Positions 1 through 8,124 of a DNA stretch of 64,000 nt are shown in pieces; positions within the stretch are counted from its first letter, which is position 1; each line of letters begins with the position of its first letter. The translations under genes were made by a program, and so were the position numbers. Under the pieces are notes generated by a model that saw only the letters and a program-made list of their open reading frames with translations, made no database searches and was not told the origin of the DNA. The DNA comes from Sneathiella aquimaris (GTDB lineage: Bacteria; Pseudomonadota; Alphaproteobacteria; Sneathiellales; Sneathiellaceae): positions 2,921,501 to 2,985,500 of the forward strand of contig NZ_CP112881.1 of NCBI RefSeq assembly GCF_026409565.1, read 5' to 3'.

Positions 1-31
1 TTTGAGGATAAGAGGCTTTGGGAAGGCTGCG

Positions 32-526
32 TTACTTCACCCATATCCGTTTCTCCACACGGTAAGGTTTGTCAAATCCGCCACCTTTCAGCGTAATCAG
101 CAGATCCCATTGGCCCGGCTCAGCAAACGTGGTTTCCAACTCAAACCCTGAACGGGTCGGAACCATAGTAAAAACCTGATCCTTGTCTTCTCTTGCAGGT
201 CGGCTGACCAACAGGAACGCTCCGATATCGTTGACCTTCTGATTTTGCTTGTCGGAAACAGTTAAAGAAAGGAATACTTTTTTGTCTTCCAGAATGTCAA
301 CGACCAGATCAGTCTTCCAGCCGCGTGCTTGTTGATCCTCAAAGCGGGAAATCTCTTCATTATAAGACAGACCTTTTTTATAGGCATCCTGCACAGAAAT
401 ACCGGAAAAACTGGTCAGTGCGAAATAAACGAAGACACCGTTCACCGCGAACATGACGCCAAAAAATCCAGCCAACATGTAAAAAACATGAATGCCTTTG
501 AGTTTACGAGGGATCGCTGACTCCAT
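32..526 (-). CDS. fixH: FixH family cbb3 oxidase assembly protein
   Basis: 164-residue membrane protein of the FixH/CcoH family, which is needed for maturation of cbb3-type cytochrome c oxidase in the inner membrane. One N-terminal transmembrane segment lies at about residues 15-37, followed by a periplasmic beta-rich domain; there is no haem motif. Its start codon shares one base with the stop of ccoG (TAATG), so the two are almost certainly translationally coupled. In relatives the copper P-type ATPase ccoI follows; the 31 bases left in the window contain no start for it, so it would lie just outside. The family call rests on length, topology and context. Confidence 0.85.
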   Translation of the reverse strand: MESAIPRKLKGIHVFYMLAGFFGVMFAVNGVFVYFALTSFSGISVQDAYKKGLSYNEEISRFEDQQARGWKTDLVVDILEDKKVFLSLTVSDKQNQKVNDIGAFLLVSRPAREDKDQVFTMVPTRSGFELETTFAEPGQWDLLITLKGGGFDKPYRVEKRIWVK

Positions 527-1983
527 TATTTCGGTCCTTTAAAGGTTGTTTTCTGAATTTCAGTCAGTCCATTCATGAGGTCTTTTACAACGATCGAAAT
601 ATCCTGACTGCTGTCCGTCAAATCACTGTCAGGGGCTGAAACAAACAGTTTCACACTGGACAAAGCATCACCCGGCACAGGGACAATCATTTCAGGGTGT
701 CTTGGGCCTTCTACCTGTAACCAGGCCGATGAATTGGGTAGCCCTTCAATGGTTATCTGAAACCGCCGGTCTTCATGTATTTTGTTTAAAATCTTGACCG
801 TATATCCGTTTCGAATTTGCCCGTCCGAAAGGGTAACAAACAGTGGGTTCCGATCGCGGATCACGTTCACATCCAAAACCGACCGGTTCAGCAATGTAAA
901 CAGCATAACCCCGCCCACAACAGACAACAGAGCAACATAGGCAAGCGTCCGGGGACGGATCAGACGAACCTTTAGCTTTTTATCCGGCGTCTTATCGAAT
1001 TGCCCTTCATGGGTATCATAACTGATTAACCCTTTTGGAAGGCCAACCTTTTCCATCACACTATCACATGCATCAATACATAGGGCGCAAGTAATACATT
1101 CCAACTGGGCACCGTCGCGGATATCAATCCCCATCGGGCAGACCGCAACACACTGGTTACAGTCGATACAGTGTCCGCGGCCTTCCCATGTATCATTTTT
1201 CTTATGAGGGCCGCGAGGTTCACCGCGGGGTGCATGATAGGTAACCGTCAGGGTTTCCTCATCAACCATAGCCCCCTGGATACGCGGCCAAGGGCACATA
1301 TAGGTGCATACCTGTTCGCGCATCAATCCGCCAAAAACATAAGTCGTGGCTGTCAGGACTGCCACACTGGAGTAAGCGATAACCTGCGCTTCTCCTACCA
1401 GAAGTTCTTTTAACAGGGTCGGCGCATCTGCAAAATAAAAAACCCATGCACCGCCTGTCAGCAACCCAATAAGCAACCAGACGCTATGTTTGACAAACCG
1501 TTTTGCAAATTTGCCACCGGTCATTTTTGCCTTATCAAGCTTCAGACGCGCATTTCGATCACCCTCGATTGCCCGTTCGACGAAAATAAACAAATCTGTC
1601 CAGACAGTTTGTGGACAGGAGTAACCGCACCATGCGCGGCCAAATAACGACGTAACCAGAAAAAGGGCCAGTGCGGAAAGGATCAATATCCCCGTGATAT
1701 AATAGACTTCCTGTGGCCACAGCTCGATAAAGAAGAAGTAAAACCGGTTATGATGAAAATCAACCAGGACGGCCTGATCAGGGGCGCCAACACCCCGATC
1801 CCAACGGATCCAAGGGGTGATATAGTAAATTGCCAGAGTAATCCCCATAATAATCCACTTAAGACGCCGAAATTTACCGGTCGCCCGTTTGGGTTGGATT
1901 TTCTCGCGTTTCTTGTAAAGGGACCGGTTTTCTTTTTTATTGACGGCTTGAACGTCAACTTTTTCCACGGGTGTGTGCACCAC
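526..1983 (-). CDS. ccoG: Cytochrome c oxidase accessory protein CcoG (FixG)
   Basis: Membrane-bound iron-sulfur protein that supports cbb3 oxidase biogenesis; family members are proposed to reduce copper for CuB delivery. Several transmembrane helices alternate with NosR-like cysteine motifs (CGYSC and CTYMCP) and two ferredoxin CxxCxxCxxxC clusters in the central third; a FixG C-terminal Ig-like domain follows. The open frame extends to a GTG at 2025, but that codon is the outer end of a perfect 11-bp hairpin and has no good ribosome site. A GTG at 1983 is preceded by GGAGT six bases upstream and gives 485 residues, so I prefer it. It lies downstream of ccoP and overlaps fixH by one base. 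Confidence 0.92.
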   Translation of the reverse strand: MVHTPVEKVDVQAVNKKENRSLYKKREKIQPKRATGKFRRLKWIIMGITLAIYYITPWIRWDRGVGAPDQAVLVDFHHNRFYFFFIELWPQEVYYITGILILSALALFLVTSLFGRAWCGYSCPQTVWTDLFIFVERAIEGDRNARLKLDKAKMTGGKFAKRFVKHSVWLLIGLLTGGAWVFYFADAPTLLKELLVGEAQVIAYSSVAVLTATTYVFGGLMREQVCTYMCPWPRIQGAMVDEETLTVTYHAPRGEPRGPHKKNDTWEGRGHCIDCNQCVAVCPMGIDIRDGAQLECITCALCIDACDSVMEKVGLPKGLISYDTHEGQFDKTPDKKLKVRLIRPRTLAYVALLSVVGGVMLFTLLNRSVLDVNVIRDRNPLFVTLSDGQIRNGYTVKILNKIHEDRRFQITIEGLPNSSAWLQVEGPRHPEMIVPVPGDALSSVKLFVSAPDSDLTDSSQDISIVVKDLMNGLTEIQKTTFKGPK

Positions 1984-1999
1984 GGTTTTACTCCAGTCG

Positions 2000-2025
2000 G
2001 TGTGCGTCTCACAGGAGACGCACAC
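2000..2025 (-). other. Perfect 11-bp hairpin between ccoP and ccoG
   Basis: The arms GTGTGCGTCTC (2000-2010) and GAGACGCACAC (2015-2025) are perfect inverse complements around a 4-base loop. No T-run follows on the minus strand, so it is unlikely to be a simple terminator. It sits between the ccoP stop (2069) and the preferred ccoG start (1983). Such a stem could act as an mRNA processing or stabilising element separating oxidase subunits from assembly factors; that role is inference. Confidence 0.6.
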
Positions 2026-2068
2026 ACTTATCTAGCATCAGATAGTCGGACTTCTTTCAAAGGGCGGC

Positions 2069-2935
2069 TTATTGACCACCGCCCAATGAGTGTACGTAAA
2101 GGGTAATCTGGCGGATAACCGTATCATCCAGTCGATCTGCCCAAGCGGGCATAACATTTGCCCGACCCTTTGCGATTGTTCTGGCAATCGTGTTTTTATC
2201 ACCACCATAAAACCAGATAGCGTCTGTCAGATTAGGCGCACCCAATTCAGTTGAGCCTTTTGCGTTCTCTCCATGGCAGCTTGCACATTCCTCGGCAAAA
2301 ATCGCCTTGCCGCGCTCAGCGCTCTCCATGTCACGCCCTTCCTGAGAAAGGGACAGAACATATTCTGTGACATCATTAATCTGGTCTTTCTCCAGAATTT
2401 CATCCGTCAAGAAAGCTGGCATTTCACCAGAACGCGTGTCTTCATGGTTAGAACGGATACCGTATTGAATAGTTTGATAGATATCTTCAACACGTCCTCC
2501 CCATAACCAATCGTCATCGTTCAGATTTGGAAAACCAGCGGCTCCTTGGGCTCCGGATCCATGGCACTGTGAGCAATTCACAGCGTAATGGGACCGCCCA
2601 CCAGACAACGCAAACTGATACAGTTCAGGATTTGTTTTTACATCCGTAATCTCTGTATCCTGGAGGGTCTGAACAATATCGGCACGACCTTCCTCGATTG
2701 CCGCTATTTCTTTTTCCAGATTATCCCGGGAAGAATAATTCAGATAACCCTTCGTGTAATCGCTGACCATCGGCCATGCGGGCATAACGATCCAGTACCC
2801 GATCGCCCACAAAATTGTGGCATAGAATGTCCACAACCACCAACGCGGCATTGGCGTATCCAGCTCCCGAATACCATCCCACTCATGACCGGTGGTATCA
2901 GTGCCCGACACTTCATCTCTTTCAATTTTGGACAT
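2069..2935 (-). CDS. ccoP: cbb3-type cytochrome c oxidase subunit III (CcoP)
   Basis: Dihaem c-type subunit that passes electrons from periplasmic cytochrome c to CcoO/CcoN under low oxygen. 288 residues: a soluble N-terminus, one transmembrane helix at about 31-54, then two cytochrome c domains with CSQCH (121-125) and CASCH (217-221) motifs, as expected for the family. Its ATG lies two bases after the ccoQ stop and its ribosome site (GAGAAGGAG) is inside the ccoQ 3' end, so it is coupled to ccoQ. Part of the ccoNOQP operon. Confidence 0.97.
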   Translation of the reverse strand: MSKIERDEVSGTDTTGHEWDGIRELDTPMPRWWLWTFYATILWAIGYWIVMPAWPMVSDYTKGYLNYSSRDNLEKEIAAIEEGRADIVQTLQDTEITDVKTNPELYQFALSGGRSHYAVNCSQCHGSGAQGAAGFPNLNDDDWLWGGRVEDIYQTIQYGIRSNHEDTRSGEMPAFLTDEILEKDQINDVTEYVLSLSQEGRDMESAERGKAIFAEECASCHGENAKGSTELGAPNLTDAIWFYGGDKNTIARTIAKGRANVMPAWADRLDDTVIRQITLYVHSLGGGQ

Positions 2936-2937
2936 TG

Positions 2938-3090
2938 TTACTCCTTCTCATCAAGCGGAATCTTGGCTGCATGATCGAACTTTTCTTTGTTCTTCGGCCA
3001 AAGTGCGTAAACAACCACGATCAAAAACAACACAAACAAATAGACCAGCCCATATGTTTGCGCGAAGACTGAAACCTCTTGAAAACTCAT
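2938..3090 (-). CDS. ccoQ: cbb3-type cytochrome c oxidase subunit IV (CcoQ)
   Basis: A 50-residue gene filling the gap between ccoO and ccoP. The translation begins MSFQEVSVFAQTYG, contains one hydrophobic helix at about residues 14-31 and continues with WPKNKEKFDHAAK and a charged tail. This is the standard CcoQ/FixQ architecture: a small single-span subunit that stabilises the cbb3 complex and lacks metal ligands. It starts nine bases after the ccoO stop and ends two bases before the ccoP start. Confidence 0.93.
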   Translation of the reverse strand: MSFQEVSVFAQTYGLVYLFVLFLIVVVYALWPKNKEKFDHAAKIPLDEKE

Positions 3091-3099
3091 ATCGGCCCC

Positions 3100-3825
3100 C
3101 TATCTCTTGCCAGCTTCTGCATCATAAGATGTAAAATCGACCAGTGTGCCAAGCATCTGCAGGTACGCAATCAGTGCGTCCAGTTCAGAAATTTTACTTG
3201 GATCCCCATCAAAGTCGCGCACTTGCGCTTTGGGGTAACGGGCCAAAAGATCATCGACTTCATCCGCGTCAGGATTAACCTGTGTCCGCAAATCAAGTTC
3301 CGCGACAGCAATCATTTCATCGGTGTAAGGTACACCAACTCGACGGTTAGCAATCAAATCTCCAGCAATATCAGGAACATTCAGCTCTGTTTTTGCGAGG
3401 AAAGAATAAGCTGGCATGACAGACTCAGGCACCACATCCCGCGGGTTTTTCATGTGGGTGACATGCCATTCATCAGAATAGCGGCCCCCGACACGGGCAA
3501 GATCGGGTCCTGTCCGCTTTGATCCCCACTGGAAAGGATGGTCATACATACTTTCCGCTGCCAGGCTGTAATGACCATAGCGTTCTGCCTCATCCCGAAG
3601 AGGACGGATCATCTGACTATGACAGTTATAACATCCTTCCCGGATATAGATGTTACGACCCGCCAGTTCCAATGGACTATAGGGTCGCATTCCCTTTACT
3701 TTTTCAATGGTACTTTCCAGATAAAAAAGTGGAGCAATCTCGATCAAACCACCGATGGAGACAACCACAAGGGTCAAAACCAGCATAAGGATGGAGTTTT
3801 TCTCAATGACTTTATGACTAATCAT
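3100..3825 (-). CDS. ccoO: cbb3-type cytochrome c oxidase subunit II (CcoO)
   Basis: Membrane-anchored monohaem cytochrome c subunit. 241 residues with an N-terminal transmembrane helix at about 11-34 and one haem c motif CYNCH at 65-69, followed by the conserved [10 protein letters not shown] stretch and the ERYGHYS segment typical of CcoO/FixO. The C-terminal part carries the conserved [11 protein letters not shown] motif. The start lies four bases after the ccoN stop. It receives electrons from CcoP and delivers them to the CcoN active site. Confidence 0.97.
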   Translation of the reverse strand: MISHKVIEKNSILMLVLTLVVVSIGGLIEIAPLFYLESTIEKVKGMRPYSPLELAGRNIYIREGCYNCHSQMIRPLRDEAERYGHYSLAAESMYDHPFQWGSKRTGPDLARVGGRYSDEWHVTHMKNPRDVVPESVMPAYSFLAKTELNVPDIAGDLIANRRVGVPYTDEMIAVAELDLRTQVNPDADEVDDLLARYPKAQVRDFDGDPSKISELDALIAYLQMLGTLVDFTSYDAEAGKR

Positions 3826-3829
3826 TTAC

Positions 3830-5476
3830 TTATCTCCCCGCTGCGAATTCGGCATTTGGAACAAGCTGTTCCGCTTCAGATTGCCGTACATCGCCACGTG
3901 CAGTCCGCCACAGATTATATGCCATGATCAACGCGCCAATGAGGAACAATACGCCGCCCATCGCCCGAATAACATAGAATGGATGCATTGCTTCCACTGT
4001 TTCACTGAACGAATATTCAAGGAAACCGAAGGCATCATACGCACGCCACATCAAGCCTTGCAGGATACCTGAAACCCACATGGAGGTGATGTAAAGAAGG
4101 ATACCAATCGTGGAAATCCAGAAATGCATATTGACCAGTTTGTCGGAATAAAGCGACTTGCGGTTCCAAACAACAGGAACGAGGAAGTAAAGCGCACCAA
4201 AACTGACATAAGCAACCCAGCCAAGGGCACCGGAATGCACATGACCAACCGTCCAGTCCGTGTAGTGGCTGAGCGCATTCACCGCTTTGATCGACATTAA
4301 TGGGCCTTCAAATGTACTCATACCGTAGAAGGCAACCGATGTTACCAGGAAGCGAACAACCGGATCGGTTCTTAGCTTGTCCCATGCCCCGGACAACGTC
4401 ATCAAACCATTAATCATGCCACCCCATGAAGGCATCCAGAGGATAATGGAAAATGTCATTCCCAGTGTCTGCGACCAGTCAGGCAATGCTGTATAATGCA
4501 AGTGGTGAGGTCCGGCCCAGATATATAAGAAAATCAGAGCCCAGAAGTGAATGATCGACAACCGGTATGAATAGACCGGACGGTTCACCCGCTTCGGAAT
4601 GAAGTAGTACATGATGCCAAGGAAGCCGGCGGTCAGGAAGAAGCCAACCGCATTATGGCCATACCACCACTGCGTCAACGCGTCCTGAACTCCTGAGAAC
4701 AAGGAGTAACTCTTAACCCCTGTAAGGCTAACCGGCATGGACAGGTTGTTCACCAGATGAAGCATCGCGACAGTGACGATGAACGCAAGGTAGAACCAGT
4801 TCGCCACATAAATATGCTTTTCTTCACGTTTCCAAAGGGTTGCGAGGAAAACAAACAAATAGGTAACCCAGACGGCGGTGAGCCAGATATCAACATACCA
4901 TTCTGGTTCAGCATATTCTTTGGACTGAGTCACACCCAGAACGTAACCAGAGGCCGCCAGCACGATAAACAGCTGATAACCCCAGAAAACAAACCAAGGT
5001 GCGATGTCCCCAGCAAGTCTTGCTTTACAAGTCCGCTGCACAACATGGAAAGAGGTCATCAACAGGATATTGCCGCCAAAGGCAAAAATCACGCCGGACG
5101 TATGCAATGGCCGCAGGCGCCCAAAACTTGTCCAAGGCAAATCCAGATTTAGTTCAGGAAAAGCAAGCTGGAGGGCGATTACAACCCCGACCAAAAAGCC
5201 GACTATTCCCCAGAATGTAGAAGCAATAACACCGGCTTTTACGATCTCGATGTTATAATTTACGCCTCCGGTTTCTACGACAGTTTTATTGCCAGTGCTG
5301 TAGTGCCTTGAAATCAAGGCATACGCGGCAAGAACTGACGCCAGCGCGAATATTGCGCCATGGATCATCATACCTTGGTCCTGTGCTTTGGCAGAAAGCA
5401 GAAGTCCCAAGATTGCCCCAATGATCGACAAGGCTATCCATAACAGGTTCATACCAGTCATCCGTTTGTTTTTCAT
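3830..5476 (-). CDS. ccoN: cbb3-type cytochrome c oxidase subunit I (CcoN)
   Basis: Catalytic haem-copper subunit that reduces oxygen to water with high affinity and pumps protons. 548 residues with about a dozen or more transmembrane segments. Visible ligand regions are [13 protein letters not shown] (low-spin haem), [10 protein letters not shown] (CuB histidine), [12 protein letters not shown] (CuB histidine pair) and [11 protein letters not shown] near the C-terminal third (haem ligands). The first 100 residues carry two extra helices, common in alphaproteobacterial CcoN. It is the promoter-proximal gene of the operon, about 100 bases downstream of an FNR box. The ribosome site is weak. 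Confidence 0.97.
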   Translation of the reverse strand: MKNKRMTGMNLLWIALSIIGAILGLLLSAKAQDQGMMIHGAIFALASVLAAYALISRHYSTGNKTVVETGGVNYNIEIVKAGVIASTFWGIVGFLVGVVIALQLAFPELNLDLPWTSFGRLRPLHTSGVIFAFGGNILLMTSFHVVQRTCKARLAGDIAPWFVFWGYQLFIVLAASGYVLGVTQSKEYAEPEWYVDIWLTAVWVTYLFVFLATLWKREEKHIYVANWFYLAFIVTVAMLHLVNNLSMPVSLTGVKSYSLFSGVQDALTQWWYGHNAVGFFLTAGFLGIMYYFIPKRVNRPVYSYRLSIIHFWALIFLYIWAGPHHLHYTALPDWSQTLGMTFSIILWMPSWGGMINGLMTLSGAWDKLRTDPVVRFLVTSVAFYGMSTFEGPLMSIKAVNALSHYTDWTVGHVHSGALGWVAYVSFGALYFLVPVVWNRKSLYSDKLVNMHFWISTIGILLYITSMWVSGILQGLMWRAYDAFGFLEYSFSETVEAMHPFYVIRAMGGVLFLIGALIMAYNLWRTARGDVRQSEAEQLVPNAEFAAGR

Positions 5477-5537
5477 TTAATGCTAGATTAAAGAAGCCGC
5501 AATTTGCCAGACGCTCGCCTGAAAAACACAAACTCCC

Positions 5538-5586
5538 CCACTCTTTACTATGTCCCTCAGGCGCTCCGTGCATTGATTTGGGTCAA
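5538..5586 (-). promoter_or_regulatory. Class II FNR-type promoter for the cco operon
   Basis: The dyad TTGATTTGGGTCAA (5573-5586) fits the FNR/FixK consensus TTGA-N6-TCAA. On the minus strand a -10-like TAGTAA lies at 5550-5545, which places the expected transcription start near 5538. The box is then centred 41.5 bases upstream, exactly the spacing of class II Fnr-activated promoters. This predicts anaerobic/microaerobic activation of ccoNOQP-ccoG-fixH by the Fnr protein encoded at 7.0-7.9 kb. Box and -10 are seen directly; the start site is inferred. Confidence 0.82.
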
Positions 5587-5668
5587 GAGTGTGCACTCCG
5601 TCTACAAACCGCGTGAATTGCCCGCATGGTTAATCTTAGCACAATTTGTTATATTCGTTAGAATTTTG

Positions 5669-7018
5669 CTAAACTGCCCGCGAGTGTTTCCCGGGCCCGT
5701 TTCCAAGATAGGTATCAAAAACCGCACAAATCGTACGAACCAAATACCGCCCTTCTTCCAGAACAAGAATTTTTCGCCCCGAAATATCTATCAAGCCATC
5801 CTCTTCAAAAGACCGAAGCCGCAGAAGTTCATCGTCCAGATACTCAGGCGTTACGTTATACCGGTTGGCGACCTCAGCCAGATCAACAGCCAGATCACAC
5901 ATCAGTCTTTCAATAATCTCACGGCGCATTTTATCATCCGTTGACACCGCGACCCCTTTGCTAATTGCAAAGCCATTATTAAGAACGCGCCGCTCATAAT
6001 CCGGTATACTGGTAATATTCTGAACATATCCCTGAGGCAGTTTTCCAATTGACGACGCTCCAATTCCAATCAAGGCATCAGAGGAATCCGTTGTGTAGCC
6101 TTGGAAATTGCGCTGTAATTCCCCGTTTTTCAAGGCAAGGCTCATGTCATCATCCGCCCGGGCGAAATGGTCCAGTCCAATTTGAACGTATCCCAGCTCA
6201 AGAAGAGCATCAGCAGCGGCTTTCGCCTGTGCGATCCGTTCTGAGGTTCCAGGTAGATCAGCGTCATTAATCAGACGCATATGTTTCTTCATCCACGGCA
6301 CATGGGCATACCCGAAGAGCGCTATACGATCTGGTTCAAGTGAATGAGACAAGGCAACTGTCTTGCGAACATCTTCGACGGTTTGTAAGGGCAAGCCATA
6401 CATAAGATCAAAATTCAAACGTTCGATACCATTAACCCGAAGACTATCCACTGCCGCTTTTGTGGTTTCAAACGACTGGACGCGATTAATCGCTCTTTGA
6501 ACATTAATGTTAAAATCCTGCACTCCAAGGCTCGCACGATTGATGCCGCCCGCAACCATCGCCTCAACAACAGAGGCATCAAGTGTACGAGGGTCAATCT
6601 CAATGGCCCGTTCAGCGTTTTCCGAATAATCAAAATAGGTATTGATCATGTTCATGATGCTGGTGAAATCATCAGGCGCGAGAATACTTGGCGTGCCGCC
6701 CCCCCAATGGACATGGGATACTTTAAAACGTCCGGGCAATGCCTTAATGACCGTTGCCAATTCAGCCCTCAACGCGGCTGCATATTGGGCAATTGGCTCA
6801 TCTTTTTGCGAAATTTTGGTATTACAACCGCAATACCAGCACATCTGCCGACAAAAAGGAACGTGCAGATACAGTGATAACGCTGTATCCCTGTTCAACG
6901 TTTGCAACCACCCCCCGTATTCTTCGCCGTCCTCCATTGGCTGAAAATGCGGAGCCGTTGGATAGCTTGTATAACGCGGCACAGGGGCGTCATATTTTCT
7001 GGCCAGATTATCAGTCAT
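5669..7018 (-). CDS. hemN: Oxygen-independent coproporphyrinogen III oxidase
   Basis: Radical SAM enzyme converting coproporphyrinogen III to protoporphyrinogen IX without oxygen, supplying haem for the adjacent cytochrome oxidase. The cluster motif CxxxCxxC reads CRQMCWYC (residues 56-63) followed by the HemN-typical extra cysteine in GCNTK. WGGGTPS, the conserved YPTAPHF N-terminal segment and the HemN C-terminal domain are present. I start at the ATG at 7018 because GGGAAAAGGGA precedes it; an upstream in-frame start would overlap fnr. 449 residues, a normal length. It lies 13 bases downstream of the fnr stop and is probably co-transcribed with it. Confidence 0.96.
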   Translation of the reverse strand: MTDNLARKYDAPVPRYTSYPTAPHFQPMEDGEEYGGWLQTLNRDTALSLYLHVPFCRQMCWYCGCNTKISQKDEPIAQYAAALRAELATVIKALPGRFKVSHVHWGGGTPSILAPDDFTSIMNMINTYFDYSENAERAIEIDPRTLDASVVEAMVAGGINRASLGVQDFNINVQRAINRVQSFETTKAAVDSLRVNGIERLNFDLMYGLPLQTVEDVRKTVALSHSLEPDRIALFGYAHVPWMKKHMRLINDADLPGTSERIAQAKAAADALLELGYVQIGLDHFARADDDMSLALKNGELQRNFQGYTTDSSDALIGIGASSIGKLPQGYVQNITSIPDYERRVLNNGFAISKGVAVSTDDKMRREIIERLMCDLAVDLAEVANRYNVTPEYLDDELLRLRSFEEDGLIDISGRKILVLEEGRYLVRTICAVFDTYLGNGPGKHSRAV

Positions 7019-7031
7019 TCCCTTTTCCCGC

Positions 7032-7862
7032 TTAGCCTTCGCCGTCCGCAAGCAAATGAAGCTCGCTAAGATCATGAATTTCGATTTCCTGAGATGAGAT
7101 TAAAGAGATAACCCCTTGCTTACGCAGCTTGGTAATGGTCCGGCTCACAGTTTCAATTGTCAGACCAAGAAAGTCTGCAATATCTGTGCGGCTCATAGGC
7201 AATTTAAGAACGACCGAATTTGTTTCTTCAATCTTACCAATGCGTTTAAATTTCTTTTGCGCCCGTTCGTATAAAAAATTAGCGATCTTCTCAACAGGCG
7301 TTTTGCGTCCAAGCAGAAGCATATGATCCTGCAGACTGATCACCTCCGCCTGCATCATCTGCATAAGGCGAGATTGAATTTCCACATGCTCCTTCATGGA
7401 CCGGTTCAACCGGCCAACGTTAAACTGACAAACAACCACTTCATCGATCGCTTCAGCATCAACCGTGTATTGCTTGCCTGCACTAAGACCTACAAAATCA
7501 CCGATTGATTTAAAGCCGGTAATCTGACGCCTGCCATCATCAAGCATTCTGGATAATCTGATTTCACCAGAAACGACGGTATAGAAATTATTTGCTTCGT
7601 CATATTCGCTAAATAGCATTTGACCGGGCTTGAGGGTCTTGTGGGTGCTGTCATTTCCAAATTCAATGAGTTCTTCACCTTGAAGAGCGGAACAAAGGGC
7701 CAATTCATGAGCCGCACAGTTAGAACAATAATCAGTCTTTGGCTGATTGCCCTGCCCTGCCGTAAACTTAAACTTCGTGCATCCGTCAGATACAGAAGCA
7801 TCAAAAGCCTGACCTGTTACTTTTTTACGCTCGATTGTATTTTCTGGGGCCATAATATCCAT
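7032..7862 (-). CDS. fnr: Fnr/FnrL-type oxygen-sensing transcription regulator
   Basis: CRP/FNR-family activator. 276 residues: an N-terminal segment with CSNC (C46, C49) and C57, plus C145 in the cyclic-nucleotide-like beta-roll, giving four cysteines in positions suited to an oxygen-labile 4Fe-4S cluster as in FNR. A C-terminal helix-turn-helix reads ADFLGLTIETVSRTITKL and carries the E-xx-SR DNA-reading pattern that recognises TTGA half-sites. The start at 7862 or the ATG at 7853 are both plausible, with purine-rich sites upstream of each. The gene precedes hemN and the cco operon, whose promoter contains a matching box. Confidence 0.93.
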   Translation of the reverse strand: MDIMAPENTIERKKVTGQAFDASVSDGCTKFKFTAGQGNQPKTDYCSNCAAHELALCSALQGEELIEFGNDSTHKTLKPGQMLFSEYDEANNFYTVVSGEIRLSRMLDDGRRQITGFKSIGDFVGLSAGKQYTVDAEAIDEVVVCQFNVGRLNRSMKEHVEIQSRLMQMMQAEVISLQDHMLLLGRKTPVEKIANFLYERAQKKFKRIGKIEETNSVVLKLPMSRTDIADFLGLTIETVSRTITKLRKQGVISLISSQEIEIHDLSELHLLADGEG

Positions 7863-8051
7863 CCTTATCTCCCGCTCATCTCCACACCCCGATCATCGAC
7901 CCGTCCCCTTAATGCCTCAATGCGGTAGGATGTCGCAGGGATCAATTATCGCTGGGCGCTAAAGGTAACGCCTCCCAGGAAGCCCGGTTTTCCTCACCTT
8001 TTTCAAGAAAAACAAAAATCATCAAATCAGCGCGACAAATTGACACGTTAG

Positions 8052-8080
8052 AAAAAACAGCGCCATTCAGGCGCTGTTTT
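8052..8080 (-). terminator. Rho-independent terminator after acyl-CoA dehydrogenase genes
   Basis: Perfect 11-bp stem: AAAACAGCGCC (8054-8064) and GGCGCTGTTTT (8070-8080) around ATTCA. On the minus strand the stem is followed by a run of T residues (positions 8057 down to 8052). It lies about 45 bases beyond the stop of the 8125-9912 gene. The preceding 190 bases, towards fnr, contain no gene I can support. Confidence 0.85.
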
Positions 8081-8124
8081 CCTCGGATATTATTCCTCAG
8101 TTCTGTTCTGTTTGTATCTTCGAA

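Noticed and set aside
1-31. Possible start of ccoI/fixI beyond fixH
   Set aside because: No start codon on the minus strand within these 31 bases, so nothing can be annotated.
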